Positions 36,255 through 43,665 of a stretch of 64,000 nt of DNA are shown piece by piece. How positions within the stretch are numbered: position 1 is the stretch's first letter; every line of letters starts with the position of its first letter. Position numbers and translations under genes: made by a program. The DNA comes from Bacillota bacterium. GTDB lineage: Bacteria > Bacillota > Limnochordia > Darwinibacteriales > Darwinibacteriaceae. The stretch lies in contig DURH01000020.1 of the NCBI GenBank assembly GCA_012837385.1, positions 191,972-255,971 on the forward strand, read 5' to 3'. Below the pieces are notes generated by a model that searched no databases, had not been told where the DNA came from, and saw nothing but the letters and a program-made list of their open reading frames with translations.

Positions 36255-36329
36255 GGCGGCATAGCCAAGTGGTAAGGCAGAGCTCTGCAAAAGCTCCATT
36301 CCCCAGTTCGAATCTGGGTGCCGCCTCCA
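36255..36329 (+). tRNA. tRNA-Cys (GCA)
   Basis: Acceptor stem GGCGGCA (36255-36261) pairs with TGCCGCC (36319-36325). The anticodon loop CTGCAAA holds GCA, the T-arm is CCCAG TTCGAATCTGGG, the discriminator is T, and CCA is encoded (36327-36329). 75 nt. Confidence 0.95.
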
Positions 36330-36361
36330 CTTTAATGACAATAAAGGGGGGTAACGAGTTC

Positions 36362-36496
36362 ATGGCCAAGGCAAAAAGAGGCAAAAACATTAAAGCTCCA
36401 GGCTGGAGAGGGACTTGCCCCTCATGCAAAAAGACCGGAGTTAAACTTCTCTGGGAAAAAGGCGATGCCAAGGTATGTAAGGCTTGCGGCAAGTAA
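36362..36496 (+). CDS. small zinc-ribbon protein, 44 residues
   Basis: A 44-residue very basic protein: MAKAKRGKNIKAPGW at the front, then CPSCKKTGVKLLWE and CKACGK, a four-Cys zinc ribbon. 11 Lys or Arg residues suggest nucleic-acid or ribosome binding. Not one of the named ribosomal proteins I know. AAGGGGGG precedes ATG 36362. Its start is 33 bases after tRNA-Cys on the same strand, with no separate promoter seen, so the two are probably co-transcribed. A hairpin and nine-T terminator follow. Confidence 0.6.
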   Translation: MAKAKRGKNIKAPGWRGTCPSCKKTGVKLLWEKGDAKVCKACGK

Positions 36497-36529
36497 CAAG
36501 TAAATGGTAAGAAATGGCACACCGTTTTG

Positions 36530-36550
36530 ACGGCTGGGCCGTTTTTTTTT
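36530..36550 (+). terminator. Intrinsic terminator
   Basis: ACGGC/GCCGT with loop TGG, followed by nine T; ends the tRNA-Cys/zinc-ribbon transcript. Confidence 0.75.
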
Positions 36551-36563
36551 GACAGTAAACAAA

Positions 36564-36589
36564 GAGACCCCGAACAATGTCGGGGTCTC
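36564..36589 (-). terminator. Intrinsic terminator of rpsD
   Basis: GAGACCCCGA/TCGGGGTCTC, 10 bp, loop ACAATG. On the minus strand it is followed by TTTGTTT. Confidence 0.75.
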
Positions 36590-36598
36590 AGTTCTTCC

Positions 36599-37198
36599 TT
36601 ACTTAGAGTAGAACTCAACAATCTCGGCTTCGTTGATATCTTGGTTCAGCTCTTCTCTCCTGGGGAGACGTAGGTAGGTTCCGGTGCGACCATTCTCATC
36701 ATAGCTGAGATATTCAGGTACACTCGGGCGAACCTCCAGCGCTTCTTCTACAACTGCCAGATTGCGGCTCTTTTCCCTCAGGCCGATGATCTCACCCACA
36801 CTAACCTGGTAGGAGGGGATATCCACTTTCCTGCCATTTACGGTGATGTGTCCGTGGGTGACCAGCTGCCTAGCGCCAGCTCTGGTGCGGGCAAATCCCA
36901 GGCGGTAAACCAAGTTATCCAACCGGGACTCCAGGAGAACCATGAAGTTCTCACCAGTAATGCCTGGCATCTTAGCAGCCTTCTGGAAAAGGTTTCTAAA
37001 TTGCTTTTCGCTCAGTCCATAAAGGAAGCGGAGTTTCTGCTTCTCTTGGAGCTGCAGCCCATAGTTGCTTAGTTTGCGGCGGCCTTGACCGTGCTGCCCA
37101 GGTGGGTATGGGCGCTTGCGCAGCTCTTTACCTGTCTCACTGAGGGAGAACCCCAGCCGACGACTTACCTTCCACGTTGGTCCTGTGTAACGTGACAT
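36599..37198 (-). CDS. rpsD: 30S ribosomal protein S4
   Basis: Primary 16S rRNA-binding protein of the small subunit body. 199 residues. Seen: [34 protein letters not shown], and the S4 domain [20 protein letters not shown] with [15 protein letters not shown]. It lacks the N-terminal zinc-finger Cys set, so it is the C-minus form. Monocistronic and divergent from ku, as rpsD often is in Firmicutes away from the alpha operon. GGAGAGAAGTAA precedes the start. Autocontrol by S4 of a leader is known in Bacillus; I could not confirm such a fold here. Confidence 0.97.
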   Translation of the reverse strand: MSRYTGPTWKVSRRLGFSLSETGKELRKRPYPPGQHGQGRRKLSNYGLQLQEKQKLRFLYGLSEKQFRNLFQKAAKMPGITGENFMVLLESRLDNLVYRLGFARTRAGARQLVTHGHITVNGRKVDIPSYQVSVGEIIGLREKSRNLAVVEEALEVRPSVPEYLSYDENGRTGTYLRLPRREELNQDINEAEIVEFYSK

Positions 37199-37276
37199 TT
37201 ACTTCTCTCCAATCTCAATCAAAATCAATAATGATGGTTTCCAAAGCAGCCGCGCCTTGTCAATGTTTCCCTCACT

Positions 37277-37304
37277 AGGATACCATATTTGTTCGGATTT
37301 GCAA
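37277..37304 (-). promoter_or_regulatory. possible rpsD promoter
   Basis: On the minus strand TTGCAA (37299-37304), a 16-base spacer and TATCCT (37277-37282). A weak plus-strand promoter for ku (TTGTCA at 37257, TACCAT at 37281) overlaps it. Confidence 0.45.
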
Positions 37305-37354
37305 GGGTATTTTAGCTGGAGAACTATCAGACTAGAGAAAAAAGGGGTGTACCC

Positions 37355-38149
37355 ATGCGAAGCATGTGGAAGGGATCTTTGTCCTTTGGCTTGGTGAACA
37401 TCCCCGTGAGGATGTACACTGCCACCCAGGCCAAGGATATCCGCTTCAACCAGCTGCACAGACTCTGCCATACTCCCATCAAATACGAAAAGAAGTGCCC
37501 CACCTGTGGCCGCGCCGTGGAAAGCAGTGAAATCGTCCGGGGGTATCAGTATGAAACCGGACGTTACGTCATCTTTGACGAAGAGGAACTGGAACAGTTT
37601 TCTGAGCAGACATCCCATACCATTGATATCCTGCGCTTTGTGGACCTCCAGGAAATCGATCCGATTTACTTTGACAAGACCTATTACTTGGAACCTGCAG
37701 ATACAGGGGGGAAGGCCTATGCTCTGCTGCAGGAGGCTCTGTTCCGATCTGGGAAGATCGCTGTGGCCCGGATAACGATCCGTTCCAAAGCTTCCTTAGC
37801 AGTGGTCAGAGTGTATGATTCGGTCTTGGCTCTAGAGACTATCTTCTACCCTGATGAAATCAGAGATCACGCCCAGCTGGCTCCTGCCCGTGTTCCAGTA
37901 CAGGATCGGGAGCTGCAGATGGCCTTATCGCTTATCGCAAGCCTGACCGAACCCTTCCAGCCTGACCAGTATCAGGATGAGCGCCGGCTGGGGCTGTTGG
38001 AGCTGATAGAAGCTAAGATTCGCGGGCGCGAAATCGTACAGATAGAGCCGGCTGAGGGAGAGGTGCCTGCCCTAGACTTGATGGCGGCGCTGCAGGCTTC
38101 GCTCCAGGCCCAGCAGGCCAAGAATCAGGGCTTTGAGGTGCGGCATTGA
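37355..38149 (+). CDS. ku: Ku protein, non-homologous end joining
   Basis: Prokaryotic Ku homodimer that rings DNA ends and recruits LigD. 264 residues. Seen: MRSMWKGSLSFGLVNIPVRMY at the start, RLCHTPIKYEKKCPTCGRAV with a Cys pair, YQYETGRYVIFDEEELE, and a core beta-barrel, ending in a basic/Gln-rich tail. Spore-formers use it to repair breaks at germination. AAGGGGTG precedes ATG 37355. It overlaps the ligase gene by 4 bases, an operon of three NHEJ genes. Confidence 0.95.
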   Translation: MRSMWKGSLSFGLVNIPVRMYTATQAKDIRFNQLHRLCHTPIKYEKKCPTCGRAVESSEIVRGYQYETGRYVIFDEEELEQFSEQTSHTIDILRFVDLQEIDPIYFDKTYYLEPADTGGKAYALLQEALFRSGKIAVARITIRSKASLAVVRVYDSVLALETIFYPDEIRDHAQLAPARVPVQDRELQMALSLIASLTEPFQPDQYQDERRLGLLELIEAKIRGREIVQIEPAEGEVPALDLMAALQASLQAQQAKNQGFEVRH

Positions 38150-39057
38150 TTCTAGGAAGCTTTCAGCCTATGCTTCCTGTTGCTGAGCCCCTTACCGATG
38201 AAACGGACTTTGTCCACGAGATCAAATGGGACGGTTTTCGCGCTCTGGCCTACCTAGATGGGGAACAGGTGGTGCTGCAGAGCCGCAGCGGGTACAGCCT
38301 CAATAACCGCTTCCCCCAAATTGCAGCCGCCCTGGCACAGAGGAAGTGGAAAGCCGTGCTGGATGGCGAAATCGTGGCCTTGAGCGGCCGGGGAGTGGAT
38401 TTTTCCCTTTTGAAAACTGCTGCTTCAGGGGGGCAGCTCTGCTTTGTAGTATTTGACTTGCTCGTCTGGAAGGGAGAACCACTGCTTGCCCAACCTTGGT
38501 GCCGCCGCAGGGAGGAACTGGAAGGAGTGATCACAACTGGGCAGGGTCTGCTGGTCTCACCGCTTTTGTCTGGAAACCTGCAGGAAAACTTGGACTGGGC
38601 TAAGGAGAACCACTGGGAGGGCATTGTATCGAAACACCAGCATTCACCTTATCTCCCAGGAGTGCGCTCTAGGTGGTGGCGCAAGCATAGGCTGATCAGC
38701 AGCCTTGATGCAGTAGTAGTGGGTCTAAGGCTGCGGGGCAGTCAGGTGCGTTCAGCTGCCTTGGGGCTGTACGGAGACGACGGCGCCCTGGTGTTCATAG
38801 GGAACGCAGGCAGTGGCTTGTCAGCGAGGGACAGAGCGTTTCTACGGGAAGCGGTTCATCTCTTGGCAGTCGATTGTCCAGCTGTTGCCAATCCTCCGCC
38901 CAATGACCATTCCTGGGTGTGGTTCCAGCCCCATCTCGTGGCAGAGGTAGAATACTTGGAGCTTACACCCCAACTGCGCCTGAGGCATCCCGTCTTCCTG
39001 CGGTTCCGCTTTGACAAAAGGCCGGAGGAATGCAGACTGGAAGGTGAACTACATTGA
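38146..39057 (+). CDS. ligD: ATP-dependent DNA ligase (LigD ligase domain)
   Basis: 303 residues covering only the ligase module. Seen: motif I EIKWDGFR with the adenylated Lys27, LDGEIVAL (motif III), and WEGIVSKH (motif IV), then an OB-fold domain from about 200 (RLRGSQVRSAALGLYG and WVWFQPHLVAEVEYLE). There is no phosphoesterase or polymerase in this polypeptide; the polymerase is the next gene, overlapping by 4 bases. TTG 38146 start behind TTGAGGTG. The split of LigD into two ORFs is discussed as a finding. Confidence 0.92.
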   Translation: MILGSFQPMLPVAEPLTDETDFVHEIKWDGFRALAYLDGEQVVLQSRSGYSLNNRFPQIAAALAQRKWKAVLDGEIVALSGRGVDFSLLKTAASGGQLCFVVFDLLVWKGEPLLAQPWCRRREELEGVITTGQGLLVSPLLSGNLQENLDWAKENHWEGIVSKHQHSPYLPGVRSRWWRKHRLISSLDAVVVGLRLRGSQVRSAALGLYGDDGALVFIGNAGSGLSARDRAFLREAVHLLAVDCPAVANPPPNDHSWVWFQPHLVAEVEYLELTPQLRLRHPVFLRFRFDKRPEECRLEGELH

Positions 39058-39932
39058 AAACCAAACAGGTAGTGCAGATCCAGGGTAAACCTGTGCCAAT
39101 CTCCAATCTCGATAAAGTGCTGTGGCCCGAAGCTGGGATCACCAAGGCGGATCTGCTGGACTACTATGCCAGGCTTTACCCTTTTCTTGAACAGCACTGG
39201 AAGGGGCGGGCCCTCACGGTAACCCGCTACCCCCATGGGGTGAACGGCGATTTCTTCTATCAGAAGAACGTGCCACAAGGAGCGCCGTCCTGGGTCCAAG
39301 TGTGTGTCATTGACGATGTACACTACATAGTGGCAGATGACCTAGGCACCATCATCTGGCTGGCCAACTCGGGAGTAATCGAGTTTCATCCTTCCACCTA
39401 CTTGGCCTCTAGACCAGATGCCCCTACCTATGCTATTATCGATCTCGACCCCACTGCTCCCCAAGGCTTTAAGGAAGCGGTGCAGGTGGCTAAGTATGCC
39501 CGGGAACTCCTAGAAAAGCTGGGGCTGAGGGGCTATCCGAAACTATCAGGCGCTACCGGTCTGCACATTTACCTTCCCTTGGAGCGCTGTTACGATTTCC
39601 AGATAAGTTCGGAGCTGGTGCGCCAGATTGGACTGGCCCTGAAGGAGAAGTATCCAGCCCAGATAACCTTGGAGAGGCTGGTGAAAAACCGGCGGGGAGT
39701 CTATGTTGACTACCTGCAAAACAGCCCCGGAAAAACCATTGTAGGGGTGTACAGCCCCCGTCCCACTGCTGCGGCCACTGTTTCCACCCCAGTGGGCTGG
39801 TCTGATTTGGATCACTATCAACCGGAAGACTTCACCATCAGGACTGTGCCGCAGTGGGTGGCGGAGCGGGGAGACCTGTTCAGTGGGGTGTTGATTCCCC
39901 AGTCTCTGGAACACTTGGTTTTTTCCCGTTAA
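39054..39932 (+). CDS. ligD: LigD polymerase/primase domain protein
   Basis: 292 residues matching the LigD Pol (archaeo-eukaryotic primase-like) module, which fills gaps at DNA ends. Seen: SNLDKVLWPEAGITKADLLDYY, FYQKNVPQGAPSWV, the metal motif IIDLDPTAPQGF (Asp-x-Asp), KLSGATGLHIYLPLE and VDYLQNSPGKTIVGVYS. TTG 39054 overlaps the ligase stop by 4 bases. The phosphoesterase domain of LigD is absent here. Confidence 0.92.
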   Translation: MKTKQVVQIQGKPVPISNLDKVLWPEAGITKADLLDYYARLYPFLEQHWKGRALTVTRYPHGVNGDFFYQKNVPQGAPSWVQVCVIDDVHYIVADDLGTIIWLANSGVIEFHPSTYLASRPDAPTYAIIDLDPTAPQGFKEAVQVAKYARELLEKLGLRGYPKLSGATGLHIYLPLERCYDFQISSELVRQIGLALKEKYPAQITLERLVKNRRGVYVDYLQNSPGKTIVGVYSPRPTAAATVSTPVGWSDLDHYQPEDFTIRTVPQWVAERGDLFSGVLIPQSLEHLVFSR

Positions 39933-39935
39933 TCC

Positions 39936-39964
39936 TTGACGGTGGTACAATACTATGTTATACT
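39936..39964 (+). promoter_or_regulatory. sigma-A type promoter for infC operon
   Basis: TTGACG (39936-39941), 17-base spacer, TATACT (39959-39964). Confidence 0.8.
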
Positions 39965-39970
39965 TCAGAC

Positions 39971-40102
39971 GTTAAAGCAGAAGCCACCGCTTCTCACCTT
40001 GTGACTGCGTGTCCACAAGGTTAAGACCCTCAACAGAGTTTTGGCGCGAGCATGCAGCTCGTAAGTGTGGGATCAGCGGGTGGCGGAAGCCATCCGTTTT
40101 TT
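39971..40102 (+). promoter_or_regulatory. infC operon leader with terminator (L20-leader type)
   Basis: A hairpin ACCTTGTG/CACAAGGT (39996-40021) and a terminator CGGGTGGC/GCCATCCG (40077-40096) followed by six T. GCCACCGC (39983-39990) is complementary to the terminator 5' arm, so it can form an alternative pairing. In Bacillus, ribosomal protein L20 controls this leader by premature termination. Confidence 0.72.
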
Positions 40103-40130
40103 GCATATTTGAGACTGGAGGGGTGACACC

Positions 40131-40691
40131 ATTAGCAAAGAATTAAGAGTGAACGAAGGGATTCGAGCTCGCGAGGTGCGTGTTGTTGATGCCAACGGCG
40201 ATCAGCTGGGGATTATGAGTGCGCGCGAGGCTTTGATTATGGCAGGAGAAAGAGGTTTGGACTTGGTAGAAGTAGCGCCGAATGCAAAACCTCCTGTGTG
40301 CCGAATCATGGACTATGGAAAGCACAGATATGAGCAGAGCAAGCGCGATAAGGCTGCAAAGAAGAAGCAGAAAATCGTGAACATCAAGGAAATCCGTATG
40401 AGTCCCAAGATTGATGAACACGATTTTGAGGTGAAATTGAAGGCAGCCGATCGGTTCTTAAAGGCCGGAGACAAAGTAAAGGTTTCGGTCCGTTTTCGGG
40501 GAAGAGAGATCGTTCATGCAGATCTGGCCAAGACGAAACTAGAAAATTTAGCCACTCAGCTAAAGGAAATTGCCGTAGTTGAACGTCCGCCAAAGCTGGA
40601 AGGCCGGCAGATGATCGCAGTTTTAGCCCCTAGAACCGAGAGTCAAAAAACGGAAAAGAAGAAAGCAGAAACGGTCGATCTAGACGAGTAG
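40131..40691 (+). CDS. infC: translation initiation factor IF-3
   Basis: Binds the 30S subunit and checks start codons. About 186 residues. Start codon is ATT 40131 (Ile as Met), five bases after GGAGGGGTG, giving SKELRVNEGIRAREVRVVDA; this non-AUG start is the family's well-known self-control device. Two domains: N-terminal to about 80 (GLDLVEVAPNAKPPVCRIMD) and C-terminal (IRMSPKIDEHDFEVKLKAA, SVRFRGREI). Followed by rpmI after 12 bases. Under the leader at 39971. Confidence 0.96.
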   Translation: MSKELRVNEGIRAREVRVVDANGDQLGIMSAREALIMAGERGLDLVEVAPNAKPPVCRIMDYGKHRYEQSKRDKAAKKKQKIVNIKEIRMSPKIDEHDFEVKLKAADRFLKAGDKVKVSVRFRGREIVHADLAKTKLENLATQLKEIAVVERPPKLEGRQMIAVLAPRTESQKTEKKKAETVDLDE

Positions 40692-40703
40692 GAGGTGTGC
40701 AAG

Positions 40704-40901
40704 GTGGCTAAGATGAAGACCCACAGAGGCGCTGCCAAGAGGTTTAAGGTGACTGGAACAGGTAAAGTGATTAAGTATGGTTCGCACAAGAGGCATATTC
40801 TAGAGAAAAAATCGGCAAAACGTAAGCGTCAATTAAGGCACGGACAAGTGGCGAGCAAGGCTGACACCAAACGCGTGCACGAGCTTCTGCCGTATAAATA
40901 G
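40704..40901 (+). CDS. rpmI: 50S ribosomal protein L35
   Basis: 65-residue basic protein. Seen: [19 protein letters not shown] and [15 protein letters not shown] 40704 is seven bases after GGAGGT; GTG 40695 would add three residues and touch the ribosome site. Second gene of infC-rpmI-rplT. Confidence 0.96.
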   Translation: MAKMKTHRGAAKRFKVTGTGKVIKYGSHKRHILEKKSAKRKRQLRHGQVASKADTKRVHELLPYK

Positions 40902-40925
40902 ATGTCTAATTAGGAGGAACAAGCA

Positions 40926-41273
40926 ATGTCTAGAGTGAAAGGTGGCCCTGCAACTCGTCAGCGGCGCAAGAGAGTCCTTAAGCTTGCCAAGGGATATTAT
41001 GGTGCTAAAAGCAAAAAGTATCGCGTAGCTAAGCAAGCGGTCATGAAGTCCGGCAACTACGCCTATCGCGATCGGAAGGCGAAGAAGCGCGATTTTCGTC
41101 GGCTGTGGATTACCAGAATCAATGCTGCCGCTCGTATGAACGGCATGTCCTACAGCACGTTCATCTCTGGTTTGAAGAGAAACGGCGTAGAAGTGAACCG
41201 CAAGGTCCTTGCTGAGCTTGCAGTTCATGACCAGGACGCTTTCGCTGACTTGGTGGCAATTGCCAAGCAGTAA
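40926..41273 (+). CDS. rplT: 50S ribosomal protein L20
   Basis: 115 residues, binds 23S rRNA early in assembly and represses the infC leader. Seen: [63 protein letters not shown] behind TTAGGAGG; followed by an intrinsic terminator. Confidence 0.97.
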   Translation: MSRVKGGPATRQRRKRVLKLAKGYYGAKSKKYRVAKQAVMKSGNYAYRDRKAKKRDFRRLWITRINAAARMNGMSYSTFISGLKRNGVEVNRKVLAELAVHDQDAFADLVAIAKQ

Positions 41274-41289
41274 AATGGCCGATAAGCAT

Positions 41290-41317
41290 ACCGGGTGGTT
41301 TTCCTCCCGGTCTTTTT
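41290..41317 (+). terminator. Intrinsic terminator after rplT
   Basis: ACCGGG/CCCGGT with a 10-base loop, then CTTTTTAT. Confidence 0.78.
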
Positions 41318-41332
41318 ATATAGGGGGCAGGT

Positions 41333-42142
41333 ATGAGTCGCAATGTAAGGATTGTCAGCAGGCAGAATGAACGGATCCGAGAGGCAAAGAAGCTGGCCCA
41401 GAAGAAGCACAGGGATGCAACGGGCCGGTTCTGCCTGGAAGGCGTGCGGCTGGTGGAGGAAGCGCTCACCGCTTCTTTGGTGGAAGAGCTCTTTTTTACG
41501 GAACGCCTTCTCCAATCCCCCAGGGGACGGGAACTGGTGCAAAGAGCGCAGACCAGTGCCGTCCAAGTGTATGAATGCAGTGAACCGGTTCTAGAGGAAC
41601 TCACTGATACAGTGAACTCCCAGGGGGTGGCTGCTGTGGCCCGCAAGCCAGCATGGGAGCTGCAGCCTCAGGGCCTTATGCTGATCGCCGATGAGATTCA
41701 GGATCCAGGCAACATGGGTGCCTTACTTCGCACTGGGGTAGGAGCGGGAGCCCGAACCCTCTTTGTGGTCAAGGGTTCAGTCGATGTGTACAGCCCCAAA
41801 GTGGTGCGTGCCAGTATGGGAGCAATTTTCCATCTGCCCCACCAGGTGGTAGACCGACCAGAAGTTCTTGAGCTTATGGAAAAAAGAGGGATAGCGTTGG
41901 TGGTAGCAGATCTGGAGAATGCCCAAGATTTCTGGACAGCCGCCTATCCCCAGGATGTCGCGGTAGTAATCGGCAACGAAGCCAGGGGAGTTCATGCCAG
42001 TTTCCGCGATCAGGCCGCCCTGCGAGTGCGGATTCCCTTGGTTGGCCCAGTGGAATCGCTGAATGCTTCCGTGGCAGCGGGGGTACTGCTTTACGAAATC
42101 CTGCGACAATACCGTTGTTCCAGGCCGGAATCTGTGCTATAA
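41333..42142 (+). CDS. TrmH family RNA methyltransferase
   Basis: SPOUT-fold RNA 2'-O-methyltransferase, probably for 23S rRNA (RlmB/TsnR-like). 269 residues: an N-terminal substrate-binding domain (RFCLEGVRLVEEAL) and the SpoU catalytic part with DPGNMGALLRTGVGAGA, VIGNEARGVHASF and VGPVESLNASVAAGVLLYE, the knot residues for AdoMet. It often follows rplT in Firmicutes. ATG 41333 with AGGGGGCAGG upstream. The target nucleotide is not visible. Confidence 0.92.
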   Translation: MSRNVRIVSRQNERIREAKKLAQKKHRDATGRFCLEGVRLVEEALTASLVEELFFTERLLQSPRGRELVQRAQTSAVQVYECSEPVLEELTDTVNSQGVAAVARKPAWELQPQGLMLIADEIQDPGNMGALLRTGVGAGARTLFVVKGSVDVYSPKVVRASMGAIFHLPHQVVDRPEVLELMEKRGIALVVADLENAQDFWTAAYPQDVAVVIGNEARGVHASFRDQAALRVRIPLVGPVESLNASVAAGVLLYEILRQYRCSRPESVL

Positions 42143-42143
42143 T
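42115..42143 (+). promoter_or_regulatory. sigma-A type promoter
   Basis: TTGTTC (42115-42120), 17-base spacer, TATAAT (42138-42143), inside the end of the methyltransferase gene. Serves yqzL and possibly the pheS T-box, for which no other promoter was seen. Confidence 0.6.
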
Positions 42144-42176
42144 GACCCTAACGTACTAAGCGTGGGGGGATTGCTT

Positions 42177-42287
42177 ATGGATCTGACACCACAGGTTGTT
42201 TGGCAGATATTCCTAACCACTGGATCGGTAAGTGCGTATCTCTTGTATCGGCAGCTGTTGGAGTACAACAAGGGAGTGTTTCATTAA
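42177..42287 (+). CDS. yqzL: YqzL-like protein, 36 residues
   Basis: Tiny protein opening MDLTPQVVWQIFLTTGSVSA and then YLLYRQLLE, which matches the YqzL family pattern (W-x-x-F-x-x-TG-x-x-x-x-YLLY). Function unknown. ATG 42177 behind GGGGGGA. Lies between its promoter and the phenylalanine T-box. Confidence 0.65.
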   Translation: MDLTPQVVWQIFLTTGSVSAYLLYRQLLEYNKGVFH

Positions 42288-42299
42288 TCACGAAAGGCG

Positions 42300-42541
42300 A
42301 TGAAGGAGAGTAGTAAATCCATGGACGCCACAGAGAGGGAAGACCAAGGGCTGCGAGTCTTCCTGGTTGGGAAGTGGGTTGAATTCGCTCCTGAGCTGCA
42401 GACTGAACTGGAAGTAGGTCTAGCCGGATTCCTCCGTTACCAGGATCTGAGTGGGCTCGCCTAGCCTTTAGGTTGGAGCCAATTAGGGTGGTACCGCGTA
42501 CTTCTTACGTCCCTAGGTTGAGGGATGTAAGGAGTTTTTTT
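42300..42541 (+). promoter_or_regulatory. T-box leader, phenylalanine type
   Basis: T-box AGGGTGGTACCGCG at 42485-42498. Stem I base AAGGAG (from 42302) pairs with CTCCT right after specifier TTC (42384-42386), which fits tRNA-Phe and pheS. AGAGAG is present on the 5' side. A 14-bp terminator (42501-42514/42521-42534) is followed by seven T. Confidence 0.92.
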
Positions 42542-42624
42542 ATTTGCCCAGGAGGTCTCCCTAAAGAGGCGCCCCCAGGGCGAGCCCCAATGGCGGGGAA
42601 ATGTGTTGTAAGGAGGTCTATGAA

Positions 42625-43665
42625 GTGCTGAGCAAAGTGGAAGAAATCAAAGCAAGCGCTCTGGAAGCCTGCAGCCAGGCGGAGAGCGTGAAGGAATTAG
42701 AGCAGGTTAGGGTAAGGTTTTTAGGCAAGAAGGGTGAGCTCACACTCCTTCTGCGTGGTATGGGCCAGCTGCCAGCGGAACAGCGGCCGCATTTCGGCAA
42801 ACTGGTAAATGAAGTGCGAGATGAACTGGAATCAGCTCTGGCTGCCAGGGAAACGCAGCTCTTCCAAGAAGAGGAAACTCGCCGACTGGCAGCGGAAGCG
42901 TTGGACATTACCCTGCCGGGAAGACCAATGATGCGGGGGACGGTACACCCCGTCAGCCAGATTATCGCAGAGACGAAATCCATTTTTATGAATATGGGCT
43001 ATGAGATTGTGGAAGGGCCGGAAGTTGAGTGGGACTACTACAACTTCGAGGCGCTGAACATCCCGCCTGATCATCCAGCCCGGGATATGCAGGATACCTT
43101 TTTCATCACTGAAGATCTGCTCCTGCGCAGTCAAACATCGCCGGTCCAGATTCACGTCATGGAAAACCGGAAGCCGCCTATTCGCATTTTGGCTCCTGGT
43201 AAAGTGTATCGGGCAGACTCTGATATCACCCATTCTCCCATGTTCCATCAAATCGAGGGGCTGGTTGTGGACCGGGGCATCACCATGGCAGATCTGAAGG
43301 GCACATTGCAGGTTTTTGTCCAGCGCATGTTTGGCCCTGACACCAAGATCCGCCTGAGGCCCAGCTATTTTCCCTTTACTGAACCCAGCGCGGAGGTGGA
43401 TGTCTCCTGTATTATGTGTGCAGGGGCCGGCTGCCGAGTGTGCAAGGATACAGGTTGGCTGGAGATCCTCGGTTCGGGTATGGTGGATCCCAGAGTGCTT
43501 GCTAAGGTGGGGTACGATCCCCAGGAAGTAAGTGGTTTTGCCTTTGGCATGGGTGTTGAGCGCATCGCCATGCTCAAGTATGGGATCAATGATATCCGCC
43601 TTTTATTCGAAAACGATGTGCGTTTCTTAAAGCAGTTCAGCAGTCAGGGGGGACGTCTATGCTAG
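42625..43665 (+). CDS. pheS: phenylalanyl-tRNA synthetase alpha subunit
   Basis: Catalytic subunit of the (alpha-beta)2 class II enzyme. 346 residues. Seen: N-terminal coiled coil, motif 1-like [18 protein letters not shown], motif 2 region [33 protein letters not shown], and motif 3 [17 protein letters not shown] 42625 is eight bases after AAGGAGG; the ATG at 42601 precedes that site. Overlaps pheT by 7 bases. Confidence 0.96.
   Translation: MLSKVEEIKASALEACSQAESVKELEQVRVRFLGKKGELTLLLRGMGQLPAEQRPHFGKLVNEVRDELESALAARETQLFQEEETRRLAAEALDITLPGRPMMRGTVHPVSQIIAETKSIFMNMGYEIVEGPEVEWDYYNFEALNIPPDHPARDMQDTFFITEDLLLRSQTSPVQIHVMENRKPPIRILAPGKVYRADSDITHSPMFHQIEGLVVDRGITMADLKGTLQVFVQRMFGPDTKIRLRPSYFPFTEPSAEVDVSCIMCAGAGCRVCKDTGWLEILGSGMVDPRVLAKVGYDPQEVSGFAFGMGVERIAMLKYGINDIRLLFENDVRFLKQFSSQGGRLC

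Noticed and set aside
37199..37350. S4-binding leader RNA before rpsD
   Set aside because: I could not fold the conserved pseudoknot by eye; only the divergent promoters were supportable.
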